DNA of 64,000 nucleotides, taken from the NCBI RefSeq assembly GCF_006542335.1, contig NZ_CP032485.1, positions 1,436,501 to 1,500,500 of the forward strand, in the 5' to 3' direction. The notes under the pieces are model-generated. The model was not told the origin of the DNA. It made no database searches and saw only the letters and a list, made by a program, of their open reading frames with translations. The DNA is from Neokomagataea tanensis. GTDB taxonomy: Bacteria; Pseudomonadota; Alphaproteobacteria; Acetobacterales; Acetobacteraceae. Positions 1 to 9,224 of this stretch are shown here, piece after piece (positions within the stretch are counted from its first letter, which is position 1; the number at the start of each line of letters is the position of its first letter). Made by a program: the position numbers and the translations under genes.

Positions 1-2
1 TG

Positions 3-395
3 CGTGAGGGCGGCATTTTCGTGCTGGATATGGGCGAGCCCGTGCAGATTATGGATCTTGCTTGTCAGATGATCCGTCTGGCGCGTTTGCGTCCGCATGA
101 GGATATTGAAATTCGTATTACGGGGCTGAGGCCGGGTGAAAAGCTCTTTGAAGAGTTGTTTCATGGCCGCGAGGCGCCCGTACCGACGGATGCGGCAGGG
201 TTGCGTATTGCAACGCCACGCACCGTTAATTTCGAGCTTGTAAGTCAGGCGTTGGATGCGCTGGATACAGCCTGTCATCAGGGAAATCTGATGGAGGTTA
301 TGGGTATTCTGCAGCATCTCGTACCAGAATTCAGGCATAATACGGGCGCTCTAGTGCCCGAAACAGTGGCAGATGAGATGTCTTCCCATGACTAA
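3..395 (+). CDS. Nucleotide-sugar 4,6-dehydratase, CapD/FlaA1 type (C-terminal part)
   Basis: The gene enters from the left edge, so only about 130 C-terminal residues are visible. They carry the conserved end of the membrane-associated UDP-GlcNAc 4,6-dehydratase family: VLDMGEPVQI, then the GLRPGEKLFEEL block that follows the Rossmann/SDR catalytic domain. These enzymes convert UDP-GlcNAc to a 4-keto-6-deoxy sugar at the inner membrane face. The next gene overlaps it by 8 bases and encodes a DegT-type aminotransferase that would use such a keto sugar, which supports the call. The N-terminal membrane segments and catalytic motif lie outside the window. Confidence 0.88.
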   Translation, partial: REGGIFVLDMGEPVQIMDLACQMIRLARLRPHEDIEIRITGLRPGEKLFEELFHGREAPVPTDAAGLRIATPRTVNFELVSQALDALDTACHQGNLMEVMGILQHLVPEFRHNTGALVPETVADEMSSHD

Positions 396-1533
396 ATCCA
401 TTGCATTTCTTGATCTCCCCCGCCAGCAAGCCCGGCTTGGAGCGGCTTTAAAGCGCCGTGTTGATGCGGTGTTTGAGCATTGCTGCTTTGTTATGGGGCC
501 TGAAATTGTTGAGCTGGAACAAAAGCTGGCCGAGTTCGGGGGAGCGCAAGAAGCCATTGGTGTTTCGTCTGGCACCGATGCGCTTCTGATGATTTTAATG
601 GCAGAGAATATTGGTCCGGGTGACGCAGTGTTCCTCCCTGCTTTTACGTATACGGCAACGGCTGAGGTCGTGTTGCTTTTGGGTGCTGTGCCCGTTTTTG
701 TCGATGTAACCCCGGATACGTTCCAAATCGATCTGGTTTCTTTGCGGAAAAGACTGGCCGATACAAAGCAGGCAGGGCGTTTGACGCCGCGTGCGATTAT
801 TGGGGTAGATTTGTTTGGTCAGTCTGCGCCGTGGGATGAACTGAACGCGTTTGCCGCAGAAGAATCTTTGTTGCTCTTCGCGGACTGCGCGCAATCTTTC
901 GGAGCGTCTTATAAAGGGCGTCGGCTTGGTCATGAAGCGTTAGCAACGACGTTGTCCTTTTTCCCCTCTAAGCCTTTGGGCGGATATGGGGATGGTGGCG
1001 CTATTCTAACCAATGATGCTGAACGGGCAGCACTTTATCGTTCGCTGAGAAGCCACGGTGAAGGCAAGACACGCTACGCCGTAGAGCGGATCGGCCTGAA
1101 TGCCCGTCTGGATACGCTGCAAGCTGCAGTGCTGCTCGCAAAGCTGGAGGCATTTCCTGAGGAGTTGGAGCGCCGTGATGCCATAGCCACGGCGTATGAC
1201 CGGGGGATGCCTCAGGGAATAACTGCGCCGGCACGTGTGGCTGATAGTGCAAGCGCGTGGGCTGTATATAATGTGTTATTGGCGGGCGCGGAGCAGCGAG
1301 ATGCTGTGCAGGCGGCCTTGAAGGCTGTTGGTGTTCCTACTGCGGTGTATTATCCAAAGCCGCTACACCACCAGCCTGCTTATCAGGCTGCACATGATGG
1401 GGCAGCGTTGCCCGTCGCGGAATCTCTGGGTAGCCGTGTCTTAGCACTTCCCATACATCCGGAGCTTACCGATGATGAAGTGGAGTATATTATCTCCGCT
1501 TTGAACGCAGCTATGACGGGCCTCCCAGCATGA
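388..1533 (+). CDS. DegT/DnrJ/EryC1/StrS family PLP aminotransferase
   Basis: A 381-residue sugar aminotransferase. It has the fold-type I features of the family: an early S-G-T-D-A cofactor-phosphate motif, DCAQSFGA, and the Schiff-base lysine in SFFPSK (Lys195 from this start), followed by GGYGDGGAI. The likely reaction is transfer of an amino group from glutamate to C4 of a UDP-4-keto sugar made by the preceding dehydratase. The start chosen is the ATG that overlaps the upstream stop by 8 bases; another in-frame ATG 15 bases upstream (373) is possible. The exact sugar product cannot be read from the sequence. Confidence 0.92.
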   Translation: MTKSIAFLDLPRQQARLGAALKRRVDAVFEHCCFVMGPEIVELEQKLAEFGGAQEAIGVSSGTDALLMILMAENIGPGDAVFLPAFTYTATAEVVLLLGAVPVFVDVTPDTFQIDLVSLRKRLADTKQAGRLTPRAIIGVDLFGQSAPWDELNAFAAEESLLLFADCAQSFGASYKGRRLGHEALATTLSFFPSKPLGGYGDGGAILTNDAERAALYRSLRSHGEGKTRYAVERIGLNARLDTLQAAVLLAKLEAFPEELERRDAIATAYDRGMPQGITAPARVADSASAWAVYNVLLAGAEQRDAVQAALKAVGVPTAVYYPKPLHHQPAYQAAHDGAALPVAESLGSRVLALPIHPELTDDEVEYIISALNAAMTGLPA

Positions 1534-1976
1534 CACGTGAAAAGAAGCTTTTGCTCGCTTTCATTGCGGTTGTTGGGCTGCCGGTCATTTTGATATGGGC
1601 AATTTCTTGGCCCTTGTTGCGGCCATGGGCTCTGCCTGTGGCGGCAGATGTGCAAATGCAGGCTCCGCATCAGCGGAGCCTCACCGGACAGGAAGTATCG
1701 TCTCTCAATCAATGGTTGCAAGCGCACCGTACAGGCTGGGGCCCAGCAGGGGAGATCCCACCGCGCTCAGCCGATGTTGTCTTCCGGTTGCGAGCTGCAA
1801 ATGCTGAGGTCGTGTGGGTATCCATCTGGCGCCACCCCGATACGGAGGATGATGTCGGCATCCAGACCCGCGCAAACGGGCCTTACCGTATGAACAGTTT
1901 TTCCGAGGAAGTGCTCAAAAAAGTTATTCCGCAAGATGTCCCGCCGCCTTCCGATGGTGTGCGGCTGACTGAATAA
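1530..1976 (+). CDS. Small membrane-anchored protein of unknown function
   Basis: A 148-residue protein whose start overlaps the aminotransferase stop in an ATGA, so it is probably translated from the same message. Residues 7-30 form one hydrophobic segment after a basic N-terminus, so it is either anchored in the inner membrane or exported. The remaining 115 residues are soluble, with no motif I recognise. Its last 53 bases overlap the end of the MerR regulator gene on the other strand, a tail-to-tail overlap. A role in the amino-sugar or glycan pathway is only inferred from the operon. Confidence 0.7.
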   Translation: MTREKKLLLAFIAVVGLPVILIWAISWPLLRPWALPVAADVQMQAPHQRSLTGQEVSSLNQWLQAHRTGWGPAGEIPPRSADVVFRLRAANAEVVWVSIWRHPDTEDDVGIQTRANGPYRMNSFSEEVLKKVIPQDVPPPSDGVRLTE

Positions 1977-2724
1977 ATTGCAGTATTTCAGCACTGAACG
2001 GCGCGTTTTTAGACTGTGGGGAAGAGTGCATGTCTTCATAAAGCGATGCAGTCTTGCTCCATAATTCTTTGCCGAGAGCATCTTGCAGGGGTTTTTGCAG
2101 TTCGAGCCACTCTGCCGCCAACTGTGCAGCCTCTTCACTCGCTGGTTGGATATGGCGTTGCAGCGCGTTGTGAATGCGTTTGATGAGGCTGTCCCATTTT
2201 AGGCTGTAGAGGGCGCGGTCAGTCGGTGGGAAATGTCGGTTAGCAGTTTGCTCCCACAAAGCGCGCTCTGGCGCGGTGAAGTGCTTTTCGAGCAAGGGGC
2301 GCAGGGCCTCTTTGTCCAAGTTATGGGTTGTTTTGTGCAGAAGCTGGCAAAACTCTTTGAGGTTTATCGTAGAAAGTGCCTCATTTGTTTGAGGCTGGGC
2401 ATCGAGCCCTTTAAGTGTTTTGAGGGCTTTTTCAGTCTCTCGCAGTTTGTGTTCTAAAAAGGCGATATGCGTTTTGAGGACCATATCGATTTTGATGGGC
2501 TGTTGAGTAAAGCCGCTAATATCCTTCAATGAGAAACCGGCATTTTTCAGCGTCATGATGTGCAGGAACGTCGTGACGGCTTCTGCCGTATAATGTCGTC
2601 GTCCGTTGGCCGCGCGCGTCGCTCGAATGAGGCCTAATGATTCGAAATGTCGCAGGGTACGGGGAGTAGTGCCCGCGGCTTTGGCGAACTCACCTATGGT
2701 GAGCGTGTGGCTTGTTGCTGTCAT
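1924..2724 (-). CDS. MerR family transcriptional regulator
   Basis: A 266-residue regulator. Residues 8-75 are a clear MerR winged helix-turn-helix (TIGEFAKAAGTTPRTLRHFE, then LGLIRATRAANGRRHY). A helical dimerisation stretch follows, then a C-terminal domain of about 150 residues that is larger than in metal-sensing MerR proteins and has no cysteine cluster, so an organic-ligand role of TipA/Mta type is more likely than metal sensing. This is inference. A strong Shine-Dalgarno AGGAGG lies 8 bases before the ATG. The promoter just upstream looks like a MerR target (see 2746-2776), suggesting autoregulation. Its 3-prime end overlaps the convergent small membrane protein gene. Confidence 0.9.
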   Translation of the reverse strand: MTATSHTLTIGEFAKAAGTTPRTLRHFESLGLIRATRAANGRRHYTAEAVTTFLHIMTLKNAGFSLKDISGFTQQPIKIDMVLKTHIAFLEHKLRETEKALKTLKGLDAQPQTNEALSTINLKEFCQLLHKTTHNLDKEALRPLLEKHFTAPERALWEQTANRHFPPTDRALYSLKWDSLIKRIHNALQRHIQPASEEAAQLAAEWLELQKPLQDALGKELWSKTASLYEDMHSSPQSKNAPFSAEILQFIQSAAHHRKAAGHLAE

Positions 2725-2733
2725 GGATAAATC

Positions 2734-2773
2734 CTCCTGACGCTGAGCATGCGAGATGACGTTACGTCAGGAG
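2734..2773 (-). repeat. Inverted repeat overlapping the merR Shine-Dalgarno
   Basis: CTCCTGACG (2734-2742) and CGTCAGGAG (2765-2773) are perfect 9-base inverted copies separated by 22 bases. On the minus strand the gene-proximal arm contains most of the AGGAGG ribosome-binding site. If transcription begins upstream of 2773, the two arms could pair in the mRNA and hide that site. If it begins at the MerR-type promoter, only one arm is transcribed. Confidence 0.6.
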
Positions 2774-2776
2774 CAA
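2746..2776 (-). promoter_or_regulatory. MerR-type promoter and operator (predicted)
   Basis: Read on the minus strand, TTGCTC (2776-2771) and CATGCT (2751-2746) are separated by 19 bases. The spacer holds the perfect dyad TGACGTAACGTCA (2769-2757). A long 19-20 bp spacer with a central dyad is the hallmark of promoters controlled by MerR proteins. It lies directly in front of the merR-like gene. Predicted by eye only. Confidence 0.55.
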
Positions 2777-2801
2777 GGGAAAAATAGTATTTGCCGCGAT
2801 C

Positions 2802-3929
2802 TTATGAGGTTTGATCTTCATCCTCGAGTTCTTCGCGGGTTTGAACATCTTTCTCGAGGGGCGGGGTCGCTTTGTCCATAACGGCGAGAATGGCGGCCGT
2901 GAGAGGGGATGCTAAGATAAGGCCGGGTACACCTAATATGGTGCTGAATACCGTCTGCGACAGGATGGCAATAGCCGGGGGCATATGAACTGCGCGCCGC
3001 TGGATGAGCGGGGCCATGACGTTGCCCTCAAAAAACTGGATAACACTGTACAAGACGATCACAAGAAGAGCTTCTTTGCGGCCGATAGACAAACCGAGCA
3101 AAACGGCCGGGGCAGCACCTAAAATAGCGCCGATATAAGGAATGAAGTTACAAAGACCAGCGACAACGCCAAGCGCGAGCGCGAGCGGAACGCCAATAAA
3201 AAACAGGCCGATACCGGATAGGATACCCACTACGAGCATATCCAGCGCTTGTCCTGCTGTCCAAGCCCAAAGGGTGGCGCCTGCCGTCAGCATGAGTTCA
3301 CGTACGGTGCCGCGTTGTGCTGGGGGTATAAGACGCAGGACACCGTCAATGTATTGTGACGGGGAGAGGGCGAAGTAGAGGCCAGCTATCAGGATTACGG
3401 CTAGCGTGCCCAGCACACCAAAAGCACTGCTTAAAAGCCCTGTGACAGAGCCAGCAATGCCAGTTCCAAAGCTGCTCAATCCACCTGAACTTTGTGCATT
3501 TCCGCCCAAAGATGTGGGCAGGTAGTCCAAGATTGTTCGGCCAAGGGTTGAGTCTGATAACTGCGCCTTAATGCCCCCTGACTGAGCAACAAGGGCCTGT
3601 TTGAGGCGTAAAAACTGATCTCCGATAGCGGGGCCGCTGCTCCAGCCCAAGCCAACGATAAGCAGTAGGAGAATCAATGTTACAAGGGCGACAGCCGCTG
3701 TGTAATTTAAGAAAGGTAACCCCTTTCTTAAAGTGCGAGCCAAACCATGCAGCACGATTGAAACGAGAGTGGCGGCAAAAATAACGGTCAGCACATCCCC
3801 CATCAACCAAACAGCCAGCATGGACAACGCAATGGCGAGTGTGATGCGCATGACAAGGGCTATGCGCTGCAATTCCCGGGCGGGAGGCTCATTGTTGGAT
3901 GGGGTGGAACCAGGAAATTGCAGTGGCAT
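2802..3929 (-). CDS. AI-2E family transporter (PerM/YdiK-like membrane protein)
   Basis: A 375-residue polytopic inner-membrane protein with about eight hydrophobic segments in the AI-2E/PerM pattern: a hydrophilic N-terminus, two helices, a loop, and the conserved GLCNFIPYIGAILGAAPAVL block, ending with GVPGLILASPLTAAI. Members have been linked to autoinducer-2 release or Na+/H+ exchange; the substrate here is unknown. I chose the ATG at 3929, which has AAGG a short way upstream. A longer in-frame reading from 4013 would run into the end of the ABC-F gene. The C-terminal tail is highly acidic (ELEDEDQTS). Confidence 0.88.
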   Translation of the reverse strand: MPLQFPGSTPSNNEPPARELQRIALVMRITLAIALSMLAVWLMGDVLTVIFAATLVSIVLHGLARTLRKGLPFLNYTAAVALVTLILLLLIVGLGWSSGPAIGDQFLRLKQALVAQSGGIKAQLSDSTLGRTILDYLPTSLGGNAQSSGGLSSFGTGIAGSVTGLLSSAFGVLGTLAVILIAGLYFALSPSQYIDGVLRLIPPAQRGTVRELMLTAGATLWAWTAGQALDMLVVGILSGIGLFFIGVPLALALGVVAGLCNFIPYIGAILGAAPAVLLGLSIGRKEALLVIVLYSVIQFFEGNVMAPLIQRRAVHMPPAIAILSQTVFSTILGVPGLILASPLTAAILAVMDKATPPLEKDVQTREELEDEDQTS

Positions 3930-3970
3930 AACGAAAACCTTGAATGAAAAAGAATAAAACGCTGGGCGTG

Positions 3971-5889
3971 TTAAGAAGATGCTTCTTCGAGCTCGGTTTG
4001 AGCTTCCAGCCAAATTTCTTCAATTTCAGCCTGTTTGGCTTCCAAGCCAGCCCGGTGGGCGTTGAGAGAGGCTATGTCGCCGGGATTTCCTGATTGATAG
4101 AGGGCAGGGTCGGCCAGTTTTTCTTCAATCGAAGCGAGTTCTTTGGCAATTTGGGCCAGTTTGGTTTCAGCATCTTTAATTTTGCGCCGTAAGGGTGCCA
4201 AAGCGCGGGTGAGTTCTTTGCGGTCCGCTCGACGTTGGGCAGCGGAAGCTGTTGGTGCTTGTGCTGCCTCGGAACTGTCTTGGGATGAACGTGCGCGTTC
4301 AGCATTTTCGGCGCGGGCCTTGCGTGCGCGCTCGATCAGCCATGCTTTATATTCTGCCATGTCCCCTTCGAAGGGAGTAATAGTTCCGTCTTCAACGAGC
4401 CAGAAGCGATCCGCAACGGACTCTACCAAGTGGCTATCGTGGCTGATGAGAATGACGGCACCTTGGAAGGCGGCCAGAGCGCGTATGAGGGCATCGCGTG
4501 CATCAAGGTCGAGATGGTTTGTAGGTTCGTCCAGCAGAAGGAGGTGGGGCGCCTCCCGCGTTGCGAGAGCAAGGAGTAAGCGCGCTTTTTCACCGCCAGA
4601 GAGTTCAGCTACCCGCGTTTCAGCCCGCAAGGCGTCAAGTCCGAAACGGTCGAGTTGGGCGCGTACCGCAACGGGTGTCGCGTCCGGCATGGCACGGGCC
4701 ATATGGTCGATAGGTGTGTCTGATAGGACCAGTTCGTCAGATTGATGCTGCGCAAAATAGCCGATACGGAGCTTGGAGGAATGTTTGACGGACCCTTTCA
4801 GCGGCTCAAGACGCCCTGCGAGGATCTTAGCGAAAGTAGACTTGCCACGCCCATTTTGGCCAAGCAAAGCGATACGGTCTTCCATGTCCAAGCGTTGGTT
4901 TAAGCCGCTAAGAACGATGTGGTCTCCATAGCCTGCGGTCACGTGATCAAGGGTAAGCATGGGAGGGGGAAGTTGTGCGGGTTCTGGAAAGTTGAACCGG
5001 GTCGGTGTATCTTCCACTACGGAGTCGATTTGAGGCAGTTTCTCCAATGCCTTGATGCGGGCTTGCGCTTGGCGGGCTTTGGTGGCTTGGGCGCGGAAGC
5101 GGTCCACAAATGACTGCATATGTGCCCGTTGGGCTGCTACGCGTTCGGCCATACGGTTTTGTTGGAGGGCTTGCTCGGTGCGGATGCGAATAAAGTTGTC
5201 GTAGCCGCCGGGGTGAGGCTTAACGAAGCCCGGTCCAGATGAGCAATGGCGTCAACAGTATTGTCGAGCAATGAACGATCGTGGCTGACGATGATTGCGG
5301 CACCAGAAAATTTGGCGAGCCAAGATTCAAGCCAGAGAACCGCCTCTATGTCCAAGTGGTTGGTTGGCTCGTCCAGCAAAAGCAGATCGGGATTTAAGAA
5401 AAGGGCTGTCGCTAGGGAGACGCGCATGCGCCAACCGCCCGAAAAGTCAGAAACAGGCCTGAGTTGGGCCTCTTGGGTAAAGCCTAATCCTGAAAGAATC
5501 GCCCCGGCCCGTGCGGGTGCCGTGTAGGCATCGATAGCGATTAAGCGTTCGTGTGTGTCGGCAATGCGTGTCGGGTCGGTTTCGGTTTCTGCGGCATTGA
5601 GGAGGCGTGTGCGTTCGAGGTCGCCTTCCAAGACGGTGTCTATGAGGGATGTATTGCCTGAGGGTGTCTCTTGTTTGACACGGCCCATTGTTGCGCGGTT
5701 GGCAAGGGTAATTGTACCACTATCTGGGCTGATATCGCCTGCTATGGCGGCTAAAAGTGTTGATTTTCCTGCACCGTTGCGGCCTACGAGCCCAATTTTG
5801 CGGCCAGGGTCCACGTTGAGAGAGGCGCTGTCCAGAAGGGTACGCCCGGCAATGCGCAGGGTCAGATCGGATATGGTCAAAAGGCTCAA
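3971..5889 (-). pseudogene. ABC-F family ATPase, interrupted by a one-base frameshift
   Basis: Two adjacent minus-strand reading frames (5889-5137 and 5152-3971) together form one ABC-F protein of about 639 residues, the length of YheS/Uup-type translation factors. The first holds ABC domain 1 (GRNGAGKST, DFSGGW signature, LLLLDEPTNHLD, SHDRSLLD). The second holds the linker helices and ABC domain 2 (GQNGRGKST, ELSGGEKAR, LLLLDEPTNHLDL, SHDSHLVES) and a charged C-terminal helix pair. The expected join (LDR, then GFVKPHPGGYDNFIRIR) is restored by adding one base to the CCC run at 5229-5231. ABC-F proteins act on ribosomes and have no membrane domain. It may be a true null allele or a sequencing error. 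Confidence 0.9.
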
Positions 5890-6015
5890 AGCAGGACTCG
5901 CAGGGCAGGAGAAGAGTGGAAAATATGCTAAAAAATTATGTCAGACCTATCAGGAACGCAGATTTTGCTCTAGGGGACTGACGAGTTTTACCTTTGCTTC
6001 ATTAGGAGAAGACAA

Positions 6016-6438
6016 ATGGCTCTTGAGCGCACGCTTTCCATCATTAAGCCCGACGCTACGAAGCGTAACCTGACCGGCAAGATCAATGCTGTGTTTGAAG
6101 ACGCAGGCCTGCGTATCGTTGCTCAAAAGCGCATTCAGCTGAGCGAAAAGCAAGCTGGCGCGTTCTACGCCGTACATGCTGCTCGTCCTTTCTATGCGAG
6201 CCTTGTTGCTTCCATGATTGCTGAGCCAGTTGTTGTTCAGGTTCTGCAAGCTGAAAACGCGGTTGCTAAGCACCGTGAAGTCATGGGCGCAACGAACCCA
6301 GCAGACGCAGCAGAAGGCACAGTGCGTAAGCTGTTCGCTGAAAGCATCGAAGCGAACTCTGTACATGGTTCTGACAGCCTGGAAAATGCGAAGAACGAAA
6401 TCGCATTCTTCTTTGCTGAGACAGAAATCTTCGCGTAA
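6016..6438 (+). CDS. ndk: Nucleoside diphosphate kinase
   Basis: A 140-residue protein, the usual length. It balances cytoplasmic NTP pools by moving the gamma phosphate from ATP to NDPs through a phosphohistidine. The N-terminal [11 protein letters not shown] strand, the NxVHGSDS active-site loop with the catalytic His117, and the conserved end are all present. The ATG is preceded by AGGAG with good spacing. It is transcribed divergently from the ABC-F gene and followed by a hairpin, so it is probably monocistronic. Confidence 0.98.
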   Translation: MALERTLSIIKPDATKRNLTGKINAVFEDAGLRIVAQKRIQLSEKQAGAFYAVHAARPFYASLVASMIAEPVVVQVLQAENAVAKHREVMGATNPADAAEGTVRKLFAESIEANSVHGSDSLENAKNEIAFFFAETEIFA

Positions 6439-6451
6439 TAGCGCAGCCTAT

Positions 6452-6477
6452 GCTCCCAGCCCTTTGGGGCTGGGAGC
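6452..6477 (+). terminator. Hairpin after ndk
   Basis: GCTCCCAGCCC (6452-6462) pairs perfectly with GGGCTGGGAGC (6467-6477) around a TTTG loop. The stem is strong but no run of T follows, so it may end ndk transcription, stabilise the message, or allow read-through. The next gene starts 15 bases later. Confidence 0.6.
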
Positions 6478-6491
6478 TATGTGGAGGTACT

Positions 6492-7892
6492 ATGTACCGT
6501 AGGTTCTTCGCTGCAGTGTTGTCTGATGAGACCGCCTTTCGGCGGCTTTTTGCGTTTTTATGGGCGCTTATCATCGGGCCTGTTCTGGTCGGTATGGTGT
6601 TTTTAACGCCACCTATTCAAGTCCCAGACGAAGAACATCATTTTCTACGTGCGGCTCAGATCGGTGAAGGCCATCTCATAGGTGATCGTCTGTCCCCGTG
6701 GAACAGTGGCGGTACATTGCCCCACGGTGCCGTTAATTTTGCCTATCGTTTTAATGATATCCGCTTCCATGCTGACCGGAAAATAACGGTCGGGCAGGTG
6801 TTGAATGCACGAGATGATCATTGGGACACTCCTCGGGAGCAGGCACCGTTCCCCAACACGGTTATCTACGCACCGTTTTTCTATATTCCCCAAGCCATAG
6901 GCATTGATGCTGGACGCTTGCTGCATCGCTCAGCACTGGTGTCGTTGTATTTGGGGCGCTTGGCGTCTGTTCTTGGGTGTCTGACACTTGGGGCGCTGGC
7001 ATTGGCTATAACAAACCGTGGCCGTATGGTGATGGCGGTTATTTTGTCGCTTCCCATGACGCTCACGCTTTGTGCTTCATGTTCGCAAGATGGGCTTTTT
7101 ATTACCAGTTGTGCTCTATGGGTTGCCCTCATGACGCATATGCGCGGCCCCATGGCTGAGCACCGTTGGTACTGGGTTGTGCTAATCGCGCTTATGTCGG
7201 CACTGTTAGCATCTAAGCCGCCTTACATAATGATGGCGTTCCTGCCTTTCTTTTTTGCAGGTCGGAAGCACTGGCGTTTCGCCTCATATGCTGCGGCTGT
7301 GTCTATCGGGGTGATGTTGCTGTGGAGCATTTATGGGATGCACCCGGTAGATATTACGTCAGGAGGCAGTGGGGCCGTCAGCGGTAAGAGACAGGCGCTG
7401 AGGCTGTTCCATCATCCGTGGGTTGCGGTAACTTTGATTGTGCATACGGCCGTAACCTTTGGCAGTAGCTTGTATCAACAATATCTGGGTGTTTTGGGCT
7501 GGCTCGACGCTGCAGCTCCGCTGTGGTTTTACCGCAGTGCATCTTTTGCGTTCGCGCTGAGTGTGATCTCTGCCTTAATCGCACGGCGTTATGCTTGGGG
7601 ATTAACAGACTGGATAGAACGGCTAGGGGTTCTGTTGGTCCTGCTGGCAACTTTTTGCGGTGTCAGTCTTGCTTTGTATATGATTTGGACGCCCGTTGGA
7701 GAGAGCTTGATCTTAGGTCTGCAAGGGCGTTACTACCTCGGATTTTCTCTCCTTTTTGCACTACTATTTCCACAAATTCTTCGGTTACGTTTTGCGGTCT
7801 TAAGCCGAGGCGTCGATGCAGCTTTGGTTATTGCTGTACCATGTTTGTGTGGCGTTGCAGCCTTGGAAACTCTTGTTTTGCGCTATTGGTAG
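6492..7892 (+). CDS. DUF2142 family polytopic membrane protein
   Basis: A 466-residue protein with about 11-12 hydrophobic segments. The N-terminal TPPIQVPDEEHHFLRAAQI segment, just after the first membrane helix, is typical of DUF2142, a family often found in surface-polysaccharide loci and resembling GT-C type glycosyltransferases, with acidic residues in the first extracytoplasmic loop. The start is the ATG at 6492, which has GGAGG five bases upstream. It precedes the capsule-export genes on the same strand, so a role in polymer or lipid glycosylation is plausible but inferred. Confidence 0.8.
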   Translation: MYRRFFAAVLSDETAFRRLFAFLWALIIGPVLVGMVFLTPPIQVPDEEHHFLRAAQIGEGHLIGDRLSPWNSGGTLPHGAVNFAYRFNDIRFHADRKITVGQVLNARDDHWDTPREQAPFPNTVIYAPFFYIPQAIGIDAGRLLHRSALVSLYLGRLASVLGCLTLGALALAITNRGRMVMAVILSLPMTLTLCASCSQDGLFITSCALWVALMTHMRGPMAEHRWYWVVLIALMSALLASKPPYIMMAFLPFFFAGRKHWRFASYAAAVSIGVMLLWSIYGMHPVDITSGGSGAVSGKRQALRLFHHPWVAVTLIVHTAVTFGSSLYQQYLGVLGWLDAAAPLWFYRSASFAFALSVISALIARRYAWGLTDWIERLGVLLVLLATFCGVSLALYMIWTPVGESLILGLQGRYYLGFSLLFALLFPQILRLRFAVLSRGVDAALVIAVPCLCGVAALETLVLRYW

Positions 7893-8054
7893 TGGCCGCA
7901 ATCATGATGTGGTGCTTGCTGGCATGAACATGAAAGCGCATAAAAGAACTATTTTTACGGTTATTAAGTCTAAAATTAGGCGACACAAATGACGTCCGAA
8001 ACCATATTACCACGTCAGGTTGCTTCTTGAGAAAGTTTAAGGCAAGTCATAGGC

Positions 8055-9215
8055 ATGAATGATACATCGCTTACTCAAATTCGTGGCTCAAAAAATGCTA
8101 GCGGGTTATCAAGTCGGGTTATTGCTACCGTGAAGCGCCATGCTGGTTTTTGTACCGTCGTGTTGATCCCAACCTTTATTTCAGCGGTGTATTTTTCGGT
8201 TTTTGCGTCGCCTCAATATGTTTCTGAAGCGCAGTTCATTGTGCAAGGCCAGCATAACCAATCCAACATGATGCTCGCGGGGCTTCTCGAGGCTGGTGGA
8301 GCCGGCGGTGCTAGTGAAGACACATATGCCGTACAAGATTATTTAACTTCGCGCGACGCTGCCGAATTCTTGATGAAAACGCAGAATTTAGCCTCCGCAT
8401 ATCGTGTGTCAGGGGCAGATACGCTTGCGCGTTTCCCTAATTTTTATTCAGGCCATACCTTTGAGCATTTTTACGCTTATTATCGTCGGCATGTCGTTGC
8501 GGAACTGGATACTACGACTGGTGTGTCGACATTGCAGGTTAGGACATTCAGTGCTCAGGATTCGCAGCGCATAGCACGTGCGCTCGTCGTGGCTGCCGAG
8601 AATTTGATCAACCAAATGAATGATCGCCAGCGCAAAAATACCGTCGCAGCTTCCGAGAAAGAGTTTGAGGAGGCTACTAAGAAATTGGCAGAAGTTAATA
8701 AAAAAATTGATGCATATCGTGATCAGATTGCGATGCTTAATCCGACCATACAATCCCAGCCAGTTCTCAAGGACATTGCAGCGCTCCAGACTACTCTCAC
8801 AACGACACGGGTCGAACTGGCACAACTTCAGCGCTCCACTCCTAATAGCCCTTTGATTGAGGTGTATAAGCGCCGTCTGGCAGCTCTCAGTTCAGAAATA
8901 TCGCACGTTGAAACAGGGGTGACTGGGTCGGATCTTTCATTCGTGCCTAAAATTAGTGGCTACGATAATCTCGTTTTCCAAAGAGTTCTTTTTGAAAAGG
9001 AAGTAGCGGGTGCAGACGCAAGCGTTGCCGCAGCGAAATTGCAGGCAGACCGGCAGCTTTTGTATCTTAACGAAATTACGCAACCTAATCTGCCAGATTA
9101 CGCCGCTTATCCTCGTGGGTTGGTCAATGTGGCAATTGTCTTTGCGACGATGCTCGGGATTTATCTGATGGCGATGCTGCTTATTAGTGGTGCGCGTGAA
9201 CACAAGCTTGTCTAA
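8055..9215 (+). CDS. kpsE: Capsule export inner-membrane protein, KpsE/BexC/CtrB family
   Basis: A 386-residue polysaccharide co-polymerase-like protein. It has one membrane helix near residues 32-55, a long periplasmic region with a central coiled coil (about 185-250, rich in E, K and Q), and a second helix near the C-terminus (about 355-380). The segment FASPQYVSEAQFIVQG after the first helix is characteristic of KpsE/CtrB. These proteins span the periplasm and link the ABC transporter to the outer-membrane export channel. The KpsT-like ATPase follows after 9 bases and the outer-membrane protein lies downstream. Confidence 0.9.
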   Translation: MNDTSLTQIRGSKNASGLSSRVIATVKRHAGFCTVVLIPTFISAVYFSVFASPQYVSEAQFIVQGQHNQSNMMLAGLLEAGGAGGASEDTYAVQDYLTSRDAAEFLMKTQNLASAYRVSGADTLARFPNFYSGHTFEHFYAYYRRHVVAELDTTTGVSTLQVRTFSAQDSQRIARALVVAAENLINQMNDRQRKNTVAASEKEFEEATKKLAEVNKKIDAYRDQIAMLNPTIQSQPVLKDIAALQTTLTTTRVELAQLQRSTPNSPLIEVYKRRLAALSSEISHVETGVTGSDLSFVPKISGYDNLVFQRVLFEKEVAGADASVAAAKLQADRQLLYLNEITQPNLPDYAAYPRGLVNVAIVFATMLGIYLMAMLLISGAREHKLV

Positions 9216-9224
9216 GATTTCCTC

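Noticed and set aside
4143..4745. Long plus-strand open frame opposite the ABC-F gene
   Set aside because: Ser/Arg/Ala-rich composition with no domain; it mirrors conserved ABC-F codons on the other strand.
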